64,000 nucleotides of DNA from Nocardia miyunensis NBRC 108239 (GTDB lineage Bacteria; Actinomycetota; Actinomycetes; Mycobacteriales; Mycobacteriaceae): positions 1-64,000 of the forward strand of contig NZ_BDBQ01000010.1 in NCBI RefSeq assembly GCF_001613065.1, in the 5' to 3' direction. The notes under the pieces are model-generated. The model searched no databases and was not told the origin of the DNA. It saw nothing but the letters and a program-made list of their open reading frames with translations. Every line of letters begins with the position of its first letter. The first letter of the stretch is position 1. Shown here one piece after another: positions 1 to 8,572 of this stretch. The position numbers were made by a program, and so were the translations under genes.

Positions 1-674
1 AACGGATCCGCCGCACCGCGGCCGTGCGTGAAATCCGCCGGAGCGAGTTCGACGATATGCCGCACCCCGTCGCCGTCCACCGCCACCACGAGATCCGCTC
101 CCGGAGTCCAACTCCGCTCGGCGATTCCGTCCATCGCTCCCGAAACCGGTTGGGGGCAGCGCAGATCCGTGATGATCCGGGTACTGCGGAAGCCGTGCAC
201 ACCCGCCCGGCCCCGCGCGTCCACCGCCAGCCGGATCCGGGTGCGCCAGCCAGCGTCCGCCTCGGCCGCTCCGCCCACCGGAACGGGCTCCACCTCGACT
301 TCGGGCTCCCATCCCGCCAGCCTCCGCAACTGCTCGCGCACCACCGCGGCCTTCAACTTCCGCTGCGCCGCGGGCGTCGCGAAGGAGAAATCACAACATC
401 CGGCACCGCCGGGCCCCGAGACCGGGCACGTCGCCGGAACCCGATCCGCCGACGCCTCCAGAATCTCCACCGCCTCGGCCCGGCAGAACGACCCGCCCCG
501 ATCCTCGCTCACCCGGGCGCGCACCACCTCCCCCGGCAATCCGTGCCGCACGAACAACACCCGCCCCTCGTGCCGCGCGACGCAGAATCCCCCATGCCCG
601 GGAGGCCCCAGCCGAACCTCGAAAACCGAACCCTCCCAACCGGATTCACCACCGGATCCGACGTGCCCGCTCAT
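1..674 (-). CDS. TRAM-domain class I SAM-dependent RNA methyltransferase (TrmA/RumA family), partial
   Basis: The first roughly 224 residues are visible; the rest runs off the left edge. The start is the ATG read from 674 (MSGHVGSGGE). The N-terminal 75 residues form a TRAM-like domain rich in G, V and R, followed by a cysteine cluster (C83, then CC at 93-94 in GPGGAGCCDF, and C173) in the arrangement expected for a [4Fe-4S] cluster in RumA-type uracil-5-methyltransferases. The catalytic SAM-binding half lies outside the window. It corresponds in position to M. tuberculosis Rv2689c, divergent from trkA. Family assignment is firm; whether the target is rRNA or tRNA cannot be told. Confidence 0.85.
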   Translation of the reverse strand, partial: MSGHVGSGGESGWEGSVFEVRLGPPGHGGFCVARHEGRVLFVRHGLPGEVVRARVSEDRGGSFCRAEAVEILEASADRVPATCPVSGPGGAGCCDFSFATPAAQRKLKAAVVREQLRRLAGWEPEVEVEPVPVGGAAEADAGWRTRIRLAVDARGRAGVHGFRSTRIITDLRCPQPVSGAMDGIAERSWTPGADLVVAVDGDGVRHIVELAPADFTHGRGAADP

Positions 675-740
675 CGCGCTCCCCCGTCACTCGATCGAGC
701 GGAATCCGAGACGGCCATAGCGGGGGGCGTCGTCACGAAT

Positions 741-1165
741 CGACCACGGGCGACCAGCCGACCACCGGACGAGCCGGACCGCGCGAGGATCACGTCGTTC
801 CCGTCGAATTCACCGCCACAACCCACCGGGCCGATCATCAACACACCGCAACCGCGCGCGCCTGTGACGGTTCGGCACACCTCGGATCGACCACGCCCCA
901 AGAGCCACCCCCCGGACGACCTGGACCACGCGAGGATGACGGTGCTCCCACCTTTTCCACCACCACAGCGCACCGGGCCGTTCGCCAGCGCGCCGCAACC
1001 GGGCGAGCCGATGAGGGTTCGGCGCACCTCGGATCGGCCACGCGCGAAGCGCCGACCACCGGACGCCCTTGACCGGGCGAGGATAATGTCGCTACCACCG
1101 TTTTCGGCGCCACAGCCCACCGGGCCGTTCGCGGGCATACCGCAATCACGCGCGCCGATGACAGC
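741..1165. repeat. 147-bp tandem repeat, about three imperfect copies, inside an 875-bp intergenic region
   Basis: Copies begin at about 741, 888 and 1035, a constant period of 147 bp, and the third fades near 1165. Each contains a recognisable block of the type cgaccacgcc followed later by caccgggccg and ccgcaaccg. The period is a multiple of three, so several frames stay open across the array, giving long overlapping ORFs on both strands that match no family I know. The whole interval 675-1549 between the methyltransferase and trkA otherwise shows no gene. In M. tuberculosis an amino-acid permease gene (Rv2690c) sits here and is missing. Confidence 0.7.
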
Positions 1166-1549
1166 TCCGACGGACGTCGGCCTCCCGCTCGAAACAGATC
1201 CGACGCCGCAGGCAACCGGACGAACGAGAGCGAATCCGGGCCGCAGATGTGGTTCGTGCGGATCGGACCGGAGGGAACCGCGGCCGCGCCGAACCGCCCC
1301 GGACGCCCGGGGCTCGAGCGAGCGGTCACGCTGGCCCGGAACAGGTGGGTGCGCCCGGTGCGCCCCGGCGGCCCTCGTCGAAGAGAACATTCCGGTCAGC
1401 ATAGGACGGCGGCAGCGGTGACCACGCAGCATGCCGGGTGTTTCAATGGGCGCGTCCAGGGGAAAGAGGGTGCGAGGACGAGCAGCGGGTACGGTTCCTG
1501 CTGAGAGAACCAGACCGCACACCACGGTTTCCGGAATGGGGTTGGCACG

Positions 1550-2224
1550 GTGTACGTAGTGATCATGGGGTGCGGCCGCGTGGGCTCCGCCCTCGCACGC
1601 GCACTGGTCCGGATCGGCCATCAGGTGGCCGTGATCGACCGCGACCCCAGCGCCTTCCTACGCTTGGGCAAGGACTTCCCCGGCGAGCAGGTGACCGGCC
1701 TCGGCTTCGACCGGGATGTGTTGCAGCGCGCGGGAATCGAGCGCGCGGGCGCCCTCGCGGCGGTCTCCTCCGGGGACAACTCCAACATCATCGCCGCGCG
1801 CGTCGCGCGTGAGACGTTCGGCGTGGAGCGGGTGGTGGCGCGGATCTACGACGCCAAGCGCGCCGCGGTCTACGAACGCCTCGGCATACCCACCATCGCC
1901 ACCGTGCCGTGGACCACCGACCGGTTCCTGCGCACCCTGATCGGCGACGAGAACGCCTCCTCCACCTGGCGCGACCCGACCGGCACCGTCGCGATCACCG
2001 AGCTGTCTCTGCACGAGGACTGGTTCGGGCGCACCGTGCAGGATCTGGAGGAGGCCATCGGCGCGCGGGTCGCGTTCATCGTCCGCTTCGGCCAGGGCGT
2101 GCTGCCCAACGCCAAGACGCTGTTGCAGGCCGACGACACCATCTACGCCGCCGCCACCTCCGGCCGCGTCGGCGAGGCGGTCGCCCTCGCCGCCACCGCA
2201 CCGTCGAGCGAGGAGGCGTCGTGA
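1550..2224 (+). CDS. trkA: TrkA-type potassium uptake regulatory subunit (CeoB-like)
   Basis: 224 residues with a GTG start. A Rossmann NAD-binding RCK_N domain opens the protein (MGCGRVGSALARAL, a GxGxxG loop at about residues 6-15), and a TrkA_C domain follows from about residue 140. Such proteins sit on the cytosolic face of Trk/Ktr potassium channels and gate them according to NAD(H) or ATP. Its stop codon overlaps the GTG start of trkB (GTGA at 2221-2224), so the pair is translationally coupled, as in the mycobacterial ceoB-ceoC pair. No channel (TrkH/TrkG) gene is nearby. Confidence 0.92.
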   Translation: MYVVIMGCGRVGSALARALVRIGHQVAVIDRDPSAFLRLGKDFPGEQVTGLGFDRDVLQRAGIERAGALAAVSSGDNSNIIAARVARETFGVERVVARIYDAKRAAVYERLGIPTIATVPWTTDRFLRTLIGDENASSTWRDPTGTVAITELSLHEDWFGRTVQDLEEAIGARVAFIVRFGQGVLPNAKTLLQADDTIYAAATSGRVGEAVALAATAPSSEEAS

Positions 2225-2904
2225 AGGTAGTCATCGCCGGGGCGGGCGCGGTCGGCCGCTCGATCGCCCAGGAACTGCTACGCGGCGGGCACGAGGTGAT
2301 GCTCATAGAACGCCGGATCGATCACATCGACCAAGCCGCCGTCCCGGCCGCGGTCTGGGTCCATGGCGACGCCTGCGAGCTGGAACTGCTCGAGGAGGCG
2401 GGACTGCAGGATTACGAGGTGGTGATCTCGGCCACCGGCGACGACAAGTCGAATCTGGTGTTCAGCCTGCTCGCCAAGACCGAGTTCGGCATCCGGCGGG
2501 TCGTGGCCCGGGTCAACGATCCGCGCAACGAATGGCTCTTCGACGCGTCCTGGGGCGTCGACGTGGCCGTCTCGACGCCGCGGCTGCTGGCCTCGCTGGC
2601 CGAGGAGGCCGTCTCGGTCGGCGATCTGGTGCGGCTGATGACGTTGCGGCAGGGTCAGGCCAATCTGGTGGAGATCACCCTGCCCGTGGACACTCCCCTG
2701 GCCGGGCGCGCGGTGCGGACCCTGACCCTGCCGCGCGACGCGGCCCTGGTGACGATCCTGCGCGGCGGCCGGGTCATCGTGCCGCAGCCGGACGATCCGC
2801 TCGAGGGCGAGGACGAATTGTTGTTCGTGGCCTCGGTGGAGGCCGAGGACGAGTTGCGTAGCGCGTTGGGCGTCAACGGTTTTCACGAGCCCGCGGTCCC
2901 CTGA
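2221..2904 (+). CDS. trkB: TrkA-type potassium uptake regulatory subunit, second copy (CeoC-like)
   Basis: 227 residues starting at the GTG that overlaps the trkA stop. RCK_N domain with IAGAGAVGRSIAQELL near the N-terminus, then a TrkA_C domain (about residues 140-225, with TLPRDAALVTILRGG). The open frame continues far upstream into trkA, but that part is an out-of-frame shadow; the four-base overlap and match to family length fix the start. Likely forms hetero- or homo-octameric rings with the preceding protein to control K+ transport. Confidence 0.92.
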   Translation: MKVVIAGAGAVGRSIAQELLRGGHEVMLIERRIDHIDQAAVPAAVWVHGDACELELLEEAGLQDYEVVISATGDDKSNLVFSLLAKTEFGIRRVVARVNDPRNEWLFDASWGVDVAVSTPRLLASLAEEAVSVGDLVRLMTLRQGQANLVEITLPVDTPLAGRAVRTLTLPRDAALVTILRGGRVIVPQPDDPLEGEDELLFVASVEAEDELRSALGVNGFHEPAVP

Positions 2905-2910
2905 GCGAGC

Positions 2911-3579
2911 TCAGGCGGAGCCGGGCAGCAGTTCGTCCTCCCGCAGCCGCGCACGCAGCTTGTTCAGCGCGCGATGCTGCATGACCCGCACCACCCCGGG
3001 ACTGGTGCCGATCGCCTCGGCGGTCTGCGCCGCGCTCCAGCCCAGGATCAGACGCATCACCAGCACCTCGCGATGCGCGGGCGCGAGCACCTGCATCAGC
3101 TCGAAGGTGGCGTGCCGTCGCTCGGCCGCCAGAGCCATCTCCTCCGGACCCGCTGAGGTCGAGGGCTGGTCCGGGAAGTCGGCCACCGGATAGGCCGTGT
3201 GCTGCCCGGCCCGGCGGAAGGCGTCGGCCACCTTGTTGGCCGAGATGCCGTACACGAACGCCAGGAACGATTTGCCCTGATCGCGATAACGCGGAATCGC
3301 CTGCATGGTCGCCAGGCAGATCTCCTGGGCGACGTCATCGGCGGTGACCTGCAGATTCCCGCCCGGCCCCAGCCGTGCCGCGCAGTAGCGCCGCACCAGC
3401 GGATGCACGATGCGCAGGATATCGGTGACCGCCCGGCCGTCTCCGGCCGCGGCGGGGCCGATCAGCCGATCCAGCTCCGCGGCGATCCGCTGGCTCTGCG
3501 GACGGATCTGCGCGGGTGCACCCTGCCTCGACGATGCGGCCGTCCGCGCCGTGGACACCGCCGGGCTCTCCTGCGTCAT
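2911..3579 (-). CDS. Sigma-70 family RNA polymerase sigma factor, ShbA/SigD-like
   Basis: 222 residues from an ATG at 3579 with a GGAG just upstream; the frame is open further but the extra residues look non-coding. Region 2 is clear (ADDVAQEICLATMQAIPRYR, then FLAFVYGISANKVADAFRRA) and region 4 carries an HTH (WSAAQTAEAIGTSPGVVRVM). The sequence resembles M. tuberculosis SigD and Streptomyces ShbA. ShbA is known to drive transcription of the principal sigma gene hrdB, which is notable because sigA lies 8 kb away in this block. The gene is absent from the equivalent mycobacterial interval, so it appears inserted between trkB and the DUF3159 gene. It converges on trkB with a 6-bp gap. Confidence 0.88.
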   Translation of the reverse strand: MTQESPAVSTARTAASSRQGAPAQIRPQSQRIAAELDRLIGPAAAGDGRAVTDILRIVHPLVRRYCAARLGPGGNLQVTADDVAQEICLATMQAIPRYRDQGKSFLAFVYGISANKVADAFRRAGQHTAYPVADFPDQPSTSAGPEEMALAAERRHATFELMQVLAPAHREVLVMRLILGWSAAQTAEAIGTSPGVVRVMQHRALNKLRARLREDELLPGSA

Positions 3580-3714
3580 CACTCCGGATCCCTTCGCCGA
3601 TTCTCCATGACCCTCATGGAAATCGTGCTGCGATCCGGCCGTACCGGCCAGGCACCCCAGGGGTGGATTCACCTCCACCCCACCGGTTCTCTCCCCTGTG
3701 GGGCGGGGATCGGC

Positions 3715-4500
3715 TCAGTCGCGCTCGACCGGCGCGTGCCCGGCGCGGCGCACGGCCCACACCGTGACCAGCAGCGCCACCGCCGTCAACGGCCAGCCCA
3801 TGGCGATGCGGGTGATCGCGAGCAGCCCGGTGCTGTTGTCGTTGTAGAAATGCGATTGGACCAGGTAGCGGGCACCGAAGACGAGCACCCACACCAGCGT
3901 CGCGAGGTCGTAGAGACGCAGCGCCCGCCGATCCGAACGCCACTCGGTGCCATGCCCGTTCAGCACGCCCCAGATCACCCCTGCCAACGGCCAGCGCACC
4001 ACCAGCGACGCCAGGAACACCCCCGCGTACAGCAGGCTGGCCCAGATGCCGAACAGGAAGAAACCCTTGGCCGCACCCATCCGGTAGGCGATGAACGCGC
4101 ACACGCCAACACCCAGGAATCCGGAGATCGCGGGCTGGATGGGATTGCGGCGCACCAGCCGCCAGACCAGGATCGCCGCCGCGACGCCCACCGCGGTCCA
4201 GATGGCCGCGGCCAGACCCCACAGCGCGTTCGCCGGAACGAACACCACGACCGGCAGCGTCGAGTAGATCAGGCCGCTGATACCGCCCAGCTGCTCCAGC
4301 AGCGTGTCCTCGGGATCGTCGCGGTTCGCGTCGTCCGGGCGGGCGTCGTCCGCGGCGTCGTACCGCGCGGCGTCGCCCTGGAGGGCGTGGCGCGGTCCGC
4401 GATCAGCGTGTGTGGATGACGAGCCGGGCTCGCCGGGGGACACGGCGCGGCGCTCGTTGTCGGCGACGAGAGCGCCCTCGTCGTTGCTGGGTGTCGACAT
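3715..4500 (-). CDS. DUF3159 membrane protein (Rv2693c-like)
   Basis: 261 residues. A hydrophilic, acidic N-terminal 70 residues (many D, R and A) is followed by DUF3159: the LLEQLGGISGLIYSTLPVVV segment and five or six transmembrane helices to the C-terminus. Function is unknown; the family is restricted to actinobacteria and travels with the OB-fold gene immediately upstream (gap of 3 bp), with which it should be co-transcribed. ATG start at 4500. Confidence 0.9.
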   Translation of the reverse strand: MSTPSNDEGALVADNERRAVSPGEPGSSSTHADRGPRHALQGDAARYDAADDARPDDANRDDPEDTLLEQLGGISGLIYSTLPVVVFVPANALWGLAAAIWTAVGVAAAILVWRLVRRNPIQPAISGFLGVGVCAFIAYRMGAAKGFFLFGIWASLLYAGVFLASLVVRWPLAGVIWGVLNGHGTEWRSDRRALRLYDLATLVWVLVFGARYLVQSHFYNDNSTGLLAITRIAMGWPLTAVALLVTVWAVRRAGHAPVERD

Positions 4501-4503
4501 ACG

Positions 4504-4929
4504 TCAGGAATTCCCGCGGAGTTCGTAGTAGGGGTTGAAGATCACCTTGGCGCCATCGCGTTCGCCGATGCGGCCACGGACCAGGATACGACGTCCGGGC
4601 TCGATGCCGGGAATGCGACGGCGGCCGATCCACACGAGCGCGATCGCATCGGTGCCGTCGAAGAATTCGGCCTCGAGGCAGGCGCGCGCGGCCTTCGGGC
4701 AGGCCTCCACACTGCGCAACCGGCCCAGCATGGTGACCTCCTCACCGCGGCGGCATTCGGCGGCCTGACAGGCCCCTGATGCTTCCGAGGTCTCGGCCAG
4801 CTCCTGTGCGTCGAGCCGGTCCAGATCGGCCGTCAGCCGATAACCGAGACGCCGGAAATACCCGCTGTCGGGTCCGTCCTTGCGCACGAGGGCACCGGAT
4901 CCCGCCCTGTTTCTGCCGGAGAAAGGCAT
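4504..4929 (-). CDS. Small OB-fold nucleic acid-binding protein (Rv2694c-like)
   Basis: 141 residues taking the ATG at 4929 (MPFSGRNRAG); the frame stays open to 5037 but the upstream part is Cys/Arg-rich and unlike the family. After a short helical segment (YFRRLGYRLTADLDRLDAQE) comes a single OB-fold with GEEVTMLGRLRSV and PGRRILVRGRI. Members are actinobacterial, of unknown role, sometimes annotated as RecG-like OB domains. First gene of a two-gene operon with the DUF3159 gene. Confidence 0.85.
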   Translation of the reverse strand: MPFSGRNRAGSGALVRKDGPDSGYFRRLGYRLTADLDRLDAQELAETSEASGACQAAECRRGEEVTMLGRLRSVEACPKAARACLEAEFFDGTDAIALVWIGRRRIPGIEPGRRILVRGRIGERDGAKVIFNPYYELRGNS

Positions 4930-5357
4930 GTCGCAACACTTCCTGCACTGCTGACGGCGCGCGCACCATCGGTTTCCGTACGACGGGCCGGTTGGCCGTA
5001 CACCGCCACTGTAGAGCGCGCCCACCGGGCCCGCCACGGTGCCCGGCCCTCATGTGACGGCCGTTGCACCGGCGATGCTGTCACCCCAGTGATACCCCCG
5101 GTCCCAGCTGGCCAACCCACCCCGAACCGATCCACTCCGAGCAGCCGGAACACCTCGCCGACACCCGTGGCGGTACGTCACCATCGACCGCGGAATGCCC
5201 AGGTCGGAGGCTCACCACGCACTGCCGAAGGCCGCCCGGATGTGGTTCGAATCACCGGCGGTCCGAGCCCCGGCGTCCACTCTGGCATCGACCTGTGGCG
5301 AGGAATTCGCCCGACGCGCCCGGCATCGGCGGATCCCGCACCCACTACGCTCGGCCG
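4930..5357. other. Divergent intergenic region
   Basis: This 428-bp stretch separates the divergently transcribed OB-fold and hydrolase genes. It must hold both promoters, but I see no convincing hexamer pair. A TTCGAATC near 5242 mimics a tRNA T-loop but no acceptor or anticodon stem accompanies it. Confidence 0.4.
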
Positions 5358-6083
5358 GTGCCCGATCTCTCCCGTCCGGCGATCGTCGTCGGTCTGCCCG
5401 GAACCGGCTCCGACGCCGACTTCGCCCGCCGTGCGTTCGAACCTGCCTGTGCCGCAAGGGATCTGCCGTTCATCGCGGTGGAACCCGATCCGCGGGACGT
5501 GGTGGCCAGCTGCCGGGCCGCGCTGGACGAGGCCGCCCGCTCGGGTCCGGTGCTGGCGGCGGGGATCTCGCTGGGCGCGGCCATCGCCGTCGAATGGGCC
5601 CGCGCGCGACCCGAATCCGCGTTCGGAGTGATCGCGGCGCTGCCCGCCTGGACCGGGGCCGACACCACCGGATGTCCGGCCGCCCTCAGCGCCGCGGCCA
5701 CCGCCGCCCAGTTGCGCGCGGACGGCCTGGAAGCCGTGATCGAGCGGATGCGCGAGAGCAGTCCGGCCTGGCTGGCGCAAGCGCTGACGCAGTCCTGGCG
5801 CGGGCAGTGGCCGGATCTGCCGCGCGCTCTGGAGGAGGCCGCCGGGTATGCCTGGCCGAGCCCGGAAACCCTTGCCGGACTGACGATTCCGACCGTGATC
5901 GTTTCGGCGGTGGACGATCCGGTCCATCCGGCGGCGGTCGCCGCGGACTGGGCCGAGTTGATCCCGCACGCCGAATTGCGCCGCGTCACCCTGGCCGAGA
6001 TGGGCGCGGACCCGGCGGTGCTGGGCGCCCACGGCCTGGACGGTCTAGCGGACCGCCGGGCCGGGGCGGCCCGCGAACCCTAG
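5358..6083 (+). CDS. Alpha/beta hydrolase (Rv2695-like)
   Basis: 241 residues from the GTG at 5358 (VPDLSRPAIVVGLPGTGSD). The open frame extends 98 codons upstream, but that part has non-coding composition and would give an over-long protein. The nucleophile elbow is AAGISLGAAIAVEWA (GxSxG), and a late Asp is in SAVDDPVHP; the catalytic His could be in LGAHGLDGL. Substrate unknown. The stop overlaps that of the convergent DUF3710 gene. Confidence 0.82.
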   Translation: MPDLSRPAIVVGLPGTGSDADFARRAFEPACAARDLPFIAVEPDPRDVVASCRAALDEAARSGPVLAAGISLGAAIAVEWARARPESAFGVIAALPAWTGADTTGCPAALSAAATAAQLRADGLEAVIERMRESSPAWLAQALTQSWRGQWPDLPRALEEAAGYAWPSPETLAGLTIPTVIVSAVDDPVHPAAVAADWAELIPHAELRRVTLAEMGADPAVLGAHGLDGLADRRAGAAREP

Positions 6084-7015
6084 TTCAGGCCGAGCTGCTG
6101 CATGGCCGAACCCTCCGAACCACGACGCGGTCTCTCGGGTTCGGGTGCGACAGCCGGGAAACTGCCCGTCGCGTGGGCCTGCGCGGCCGCGGCCTGCGCC
6201 GCCAGCGCCTCCTGCTGGGCCTGCACCTGCTGCTGATGTGCGGCCTGCAATTGATCGGCGAGTTCCTGCGGGAGCACCACCGGCAGCGGATCGCGCACCG
6301 GCAGCGGATCCTCACCGCGCCGGACGACGGTCTCGCCGAGCACACTGCGAGCCGCCGCGACCAGCGGCTGTCCCTCGTCCACCGCGCCGGACGGCCCGGC
6401 CGCGACCAGCCGAACCATCCACCGATACCCGTCGACCCCGATGAACCGCAGATCGGCGCCTTCGGTGACCGCATGCAGCTCACGCCCCCACGGACCGGTC
6501 TGCACCGACACCTGAGCGCCGTCGTTGCGCAGTGATTCGGCCAGATCAGCGGCCACCATGCGCCACTGGCCGGGCGATTTGGGCGCCGCGTAGGCGGCGA
6601 CGGTCAACCGGCCGTACTCGGTGGCCAGGTGGACCGCCTGAGGGGTGCCGTCGGGCGTCATCTCGACCTGCAACTGGCCGCCCTGGGGCACCGGCACGAT
6701 GACCGAACCCAGATCCAGACGCTGCTCGGTCACGTCCTCGAGCAGATCGGCCACGTCGTCGAAATCGTAGGGACCGGTCCGCGGGCCCTCGTCCGATTCC
6801 TCCTCGTCGTCCGCGTAATGCGTTGCCCGGTAGGACCGTTCGCCGTAGGCCGGTTCGTCGTGGACCGGCTCGTCGTAGTCGTCGTCGACGTAATCGTCCT
6901 CAAGGTAATCGTCCTCGTACTCCGCCTCGTCGAAGTCGTCGTAGGCGTAGTCGTCGTATTCGCCCGCGCCACGGGCATCCCCCCCGGAGCGCTTCTTCCG
7001 TCCGAACATCCTCAT
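6080..7015 (-). CDS. DUF3710 family protein (Rv2696c-like)
   Basis: 311 residues; ATG at 7015 or at 7009 (MFGRKK). The first 90 residues are extremely acidic and low complexity, full of D, E and Y, and the folded DUF3710 domain follows (about 95-260: [15 protein letters not shown] through [11 protein letters not shown]), ending in a Q/A-rich tail. Function unknown. Its start overlaps the dut stop by four bases (ATGA), so it is translationally coupled to dut. It may serve in nucleotide or envelope physiology, but nothing in the sequence says which. Confidence 0.88.
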   Translation of the reverse strand: MRMFGRKKRSGGDARGAGEYDDYAYDDFDEAEYEDDYLEDDYVDDDYDEPVHDEPAYGERSYRATHYADDEEESDEGPRTGPYDFDDVADLLEDVTEQRLDLGSVIVPVPQGGQLQVEMTPDGTPQAVHLATEYGRLTVAAYAAPKSPGQWRMVAADLAESLRNDGAQVSVQTGPWGRELHAVTEGADLRFIGVDGYRWMVRLVAAGPSGAVDEGQPLVAAARSVLGETVVRRGEDPLPVRDPLPVVLPQELADQLQAAHQQQVQAQQEALAAQAAAAQAHATGSFPAVAPEPERPRRGSEGSAMQQLGLN

Positions 7016-7515
7016 GCCTCCTCGCCGGCCGGGCCTTCCCCACCGGCACCACTCCCATTATCGAGGCTGGCGTGCCCGCCACTCGACCCGTATCCCCCCG
7101 CACCGCGCACGGTGTCGTCGAGCCGGTCCACCGCTACGAAATCGACCAGCTCCACCCGCTGCACGAGCAGCTGCGCGATGCGGTCCCCGCGGCGCAACTC
7201 GATCGCCGTACGAGGGTCGTGGTTGATCAGGCAGACCTTGATCTCGCCGCGGTATCCGGCATCGATCGTGCCGGGGGTGTTGACGATCGACAGTCCGGTC
7301 TTGGCCGCCAGTCCCGAACGCGGATGGACGAGGCCGACCGTGCCGGTGGGCAGTGCGATCGCGATGCCGGTCCCCACGAGCACCCGCTCGCCCGGTTCCA
7401 GGATCACGTCCTCGGTGGTGCACAGGTCCACACCCGCATCGTCCGGGTGCGCACGGGTGGGCACGGGGATGCCGGGGTCGAGCCGCAGCAGGGGGATGGA
7501 TGGAATACCGGTCAC
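7012..7515 (-). CDS. dut: Deoxyuridine 5'-triphosphate nucleotidohydrolase (dUTPase)
   Basis: 167 residues, the usual trimeric dUTPase length. All five motifs are visible: DDAGVDL (1), PRSGLAAK (2), [16 protein letters not shown] (3, with the catalytic Asp and the base-discriminating Tyr), [11 protein letters not shown] (4) and [11 protein letters not shown] (5, the glycine-rich arm that closes over the neighbouring active site; Tyr stands where Phe is common). Hydrolyses dUTP to dUMP and pyrophosphate, keeping uracil out of DNA and feeding thymidylate synthesis. First gene of a dut-DUF3710 operon. Confidence 0.96.
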   Translation of the reverse strand: MTGIPSIPLLRLDPGIPVPTRAHPDDAGVDLCTTEDVILEPGERVLVGTGIAIALPTGTVGLVHPRSGLAAKTGLSIVNTPGTIDAGYRGEIKVCLINHDPRTAIELRRGDRIAQLLVQRVELVDFVAVDRLDDTVRGAGGYGSSGGHASLDNGSGAGGEGPAGEEA

Positions 7516-7564
7516 ATCCAGGGAGCCTACGCGGTCACCCGGTCGCCGACTGACCTAGTCTGAT

Positions 7565-8083
7565 GTGGTGTCCGACCAGCCTCCGCAGGTAACCGTGCCG
7601 AACGAACAGACGACCGAGCCCGTGTACTCCGAACGCCAGTGGGCGCCGCTGTGGTGGTGGCCGGTGGGGCTGGGCGTCGTGGCCCTGCTGGCGGCCACCC
7701 TGCATCTGGGCGCGCCCGGAATCCACGCCTGGCTTCCGTACGTCCTGCTGGTCCCGGTGCCGGTGTGGGTGTTGCTGTGGATGGGCCGCCATAGAGTGGA
7801 AGTCGCGCCCGATGCGAACGGAACTCTCGAATTGCGCACGGACAAGGCCCATCTACCGGTAACGTATGTTGCTCGGGCAGCGGTCGTACCGACCAGCGCC
7901 AAGAGCGCCGCGATGGGCCGTCAGCTCGACCCTGCCGCCTTCGTGCAGCATCGACCCTGGATCGGGCCCATGGTGCTGCTCGTCCTCGACGACCCGGACG
8001 ACCCGACGCCGTACTGGCTGATCAGTGCGCGCCACCCGGACAAGGTCCTGGCCGCGTTGGGCATCGAACCGCGCAAGGCCTAG
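7565..8083 (+). CDS. DUF3093 membrane protein (Rv2698-like)
   Basis: 172 residues from GTG at 7565 (a second GTG lies three bases on). Two transmembrane helices at about 28-47 and 56-75 are followed by a cytosolic DUF3093 domain containing LPVTYVARAAVVP and the C-terminal PYWLISARHPDKVLAAL. Function unknown. Divergent from dut; followed by hairpins that should end its transcript. Confidence 0.88.
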   Translation: MVSDQPPQVTVPNEQTTEPVYSERQWAPLWWWPVGLGVVALLAATLHLGAPGIHAWLPYVLLVPVPVWVLLWMGRHRVEVAPDANGTLELRTDKAHLPVTYVARAAVVPTSAKSAAMGRQLDPAAFVQHRPWIGPMVLLVLDDPDDPTPYWLISARHPDKVLAALGIEPRKA

Positions 8084-8099
8084 CAGCGGGCATATTCGT

Positions 8100-8252
8100 C
8101 CCGCGCAGGTGTCGACCTGCGCGGGTTGATGCCGCGCTCGGCGTACCGAGCGCGGGCTGTCGGATGTTCCCGTGGGCTGCGCGGGGGGCTGTATGGTGCG
8201 TGGGCGGCTGTTCGCGCGGCCGTGTGGCCCTTACACGGGGCACCGCCCCGTG
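8100..8252. terminator. Three successive hairpins between convergent genes
   Basis: Three perfect inverted repeats lie between DUF3093 and the convergent DUF4193 gene: CCCGCGCAGGT / ACCTGCGCGGG (8100-8125, 11-bp stem, 4-nt loop), CCGCGCTCGG / CCGAGCGCGG (8132-8155, 10-bp stem) and CACGGGGC / GCCCCGTG (8234-8252, 8-bp stem). Without long U-tracts they fit the tailless terminators common in high-GC actinobacteria, probably acting in both directions. Confidence 0.65.
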
Positions 8253-8269
8253 GTGCGGCTGCGCCTGAC

Positions 8270-8572
8270 TCAGGCGGCGCAGTCCATGCAGATGAGCTGC
8301 CCGCCGGCCTCGCTGGCGAGTCGGCTGCGGTGATGAACCAGGAAGCAGCTCGAACAGGTGAACTCGTCGGCCTGCTTCGGGATCACCCGCACCGAGAGCA
8401 CTTCCTCGGACAGATCCGCCCCGGGAAGCTCGAACGACTCCGCGGTATCGGATTCGTCGATATCCACGACGGCGGACGCGGCCTCGTTGCGACGGGCCTT
8501 CAGCTCCTCGAGCGAGTCCTCGGAAACCTCGTCGGATTCGCTGCGCCTAGGTGCGTCATAGTCGGTTGCCAT
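8270..8572 (-). CDS. DUF4193 zinc-ribbon protein (Rv2699c-like)
   Basis: 100 residues from the ATG at 8572 (MATDYDAPRR). Acidic N-terminal half with LEELKARRNEAASAVVDID, and a C-terminal zinc ribbon made of CSSC and CMDC. The family is actinobacterial and of unknown function, possibly an RNA polymerase or ribosome-associated factor (inference only). The open frame upstream to 8845 is not coding. Confidence 0.92.
   Translation of the reverse strand: MATDYDAPRRSESDEVSEDSLEELKARRNEAASAVVDIDESDTAESFELPGADLSEEVLSVRVIPKQADEFTCSSCFLVHHRSRLASEAGGQLICMDCAA

Noticed and set aside
24..1421. 465-codon plus-strand ORF over the left edge
   Set aside because: It is the antisense of the partial RNA methyltransferase and then the 147-bp repeat; Pro/Arg-rich with no family.
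671..1621. 316-codon minus-strand ORF across the tandem repeat
   Set aside because: Its repeated GCG-ANGPV-CGG blocks come from the DNA repeat; it has no ribosome-binding site, no family, and overlaps the trkA start.
5236..5262. tRNA T-loop-like sequence (ggttcgaatc)
   Set aside because: No T-stem of five pairs and no acceptor or anticodon arm could be built around it.
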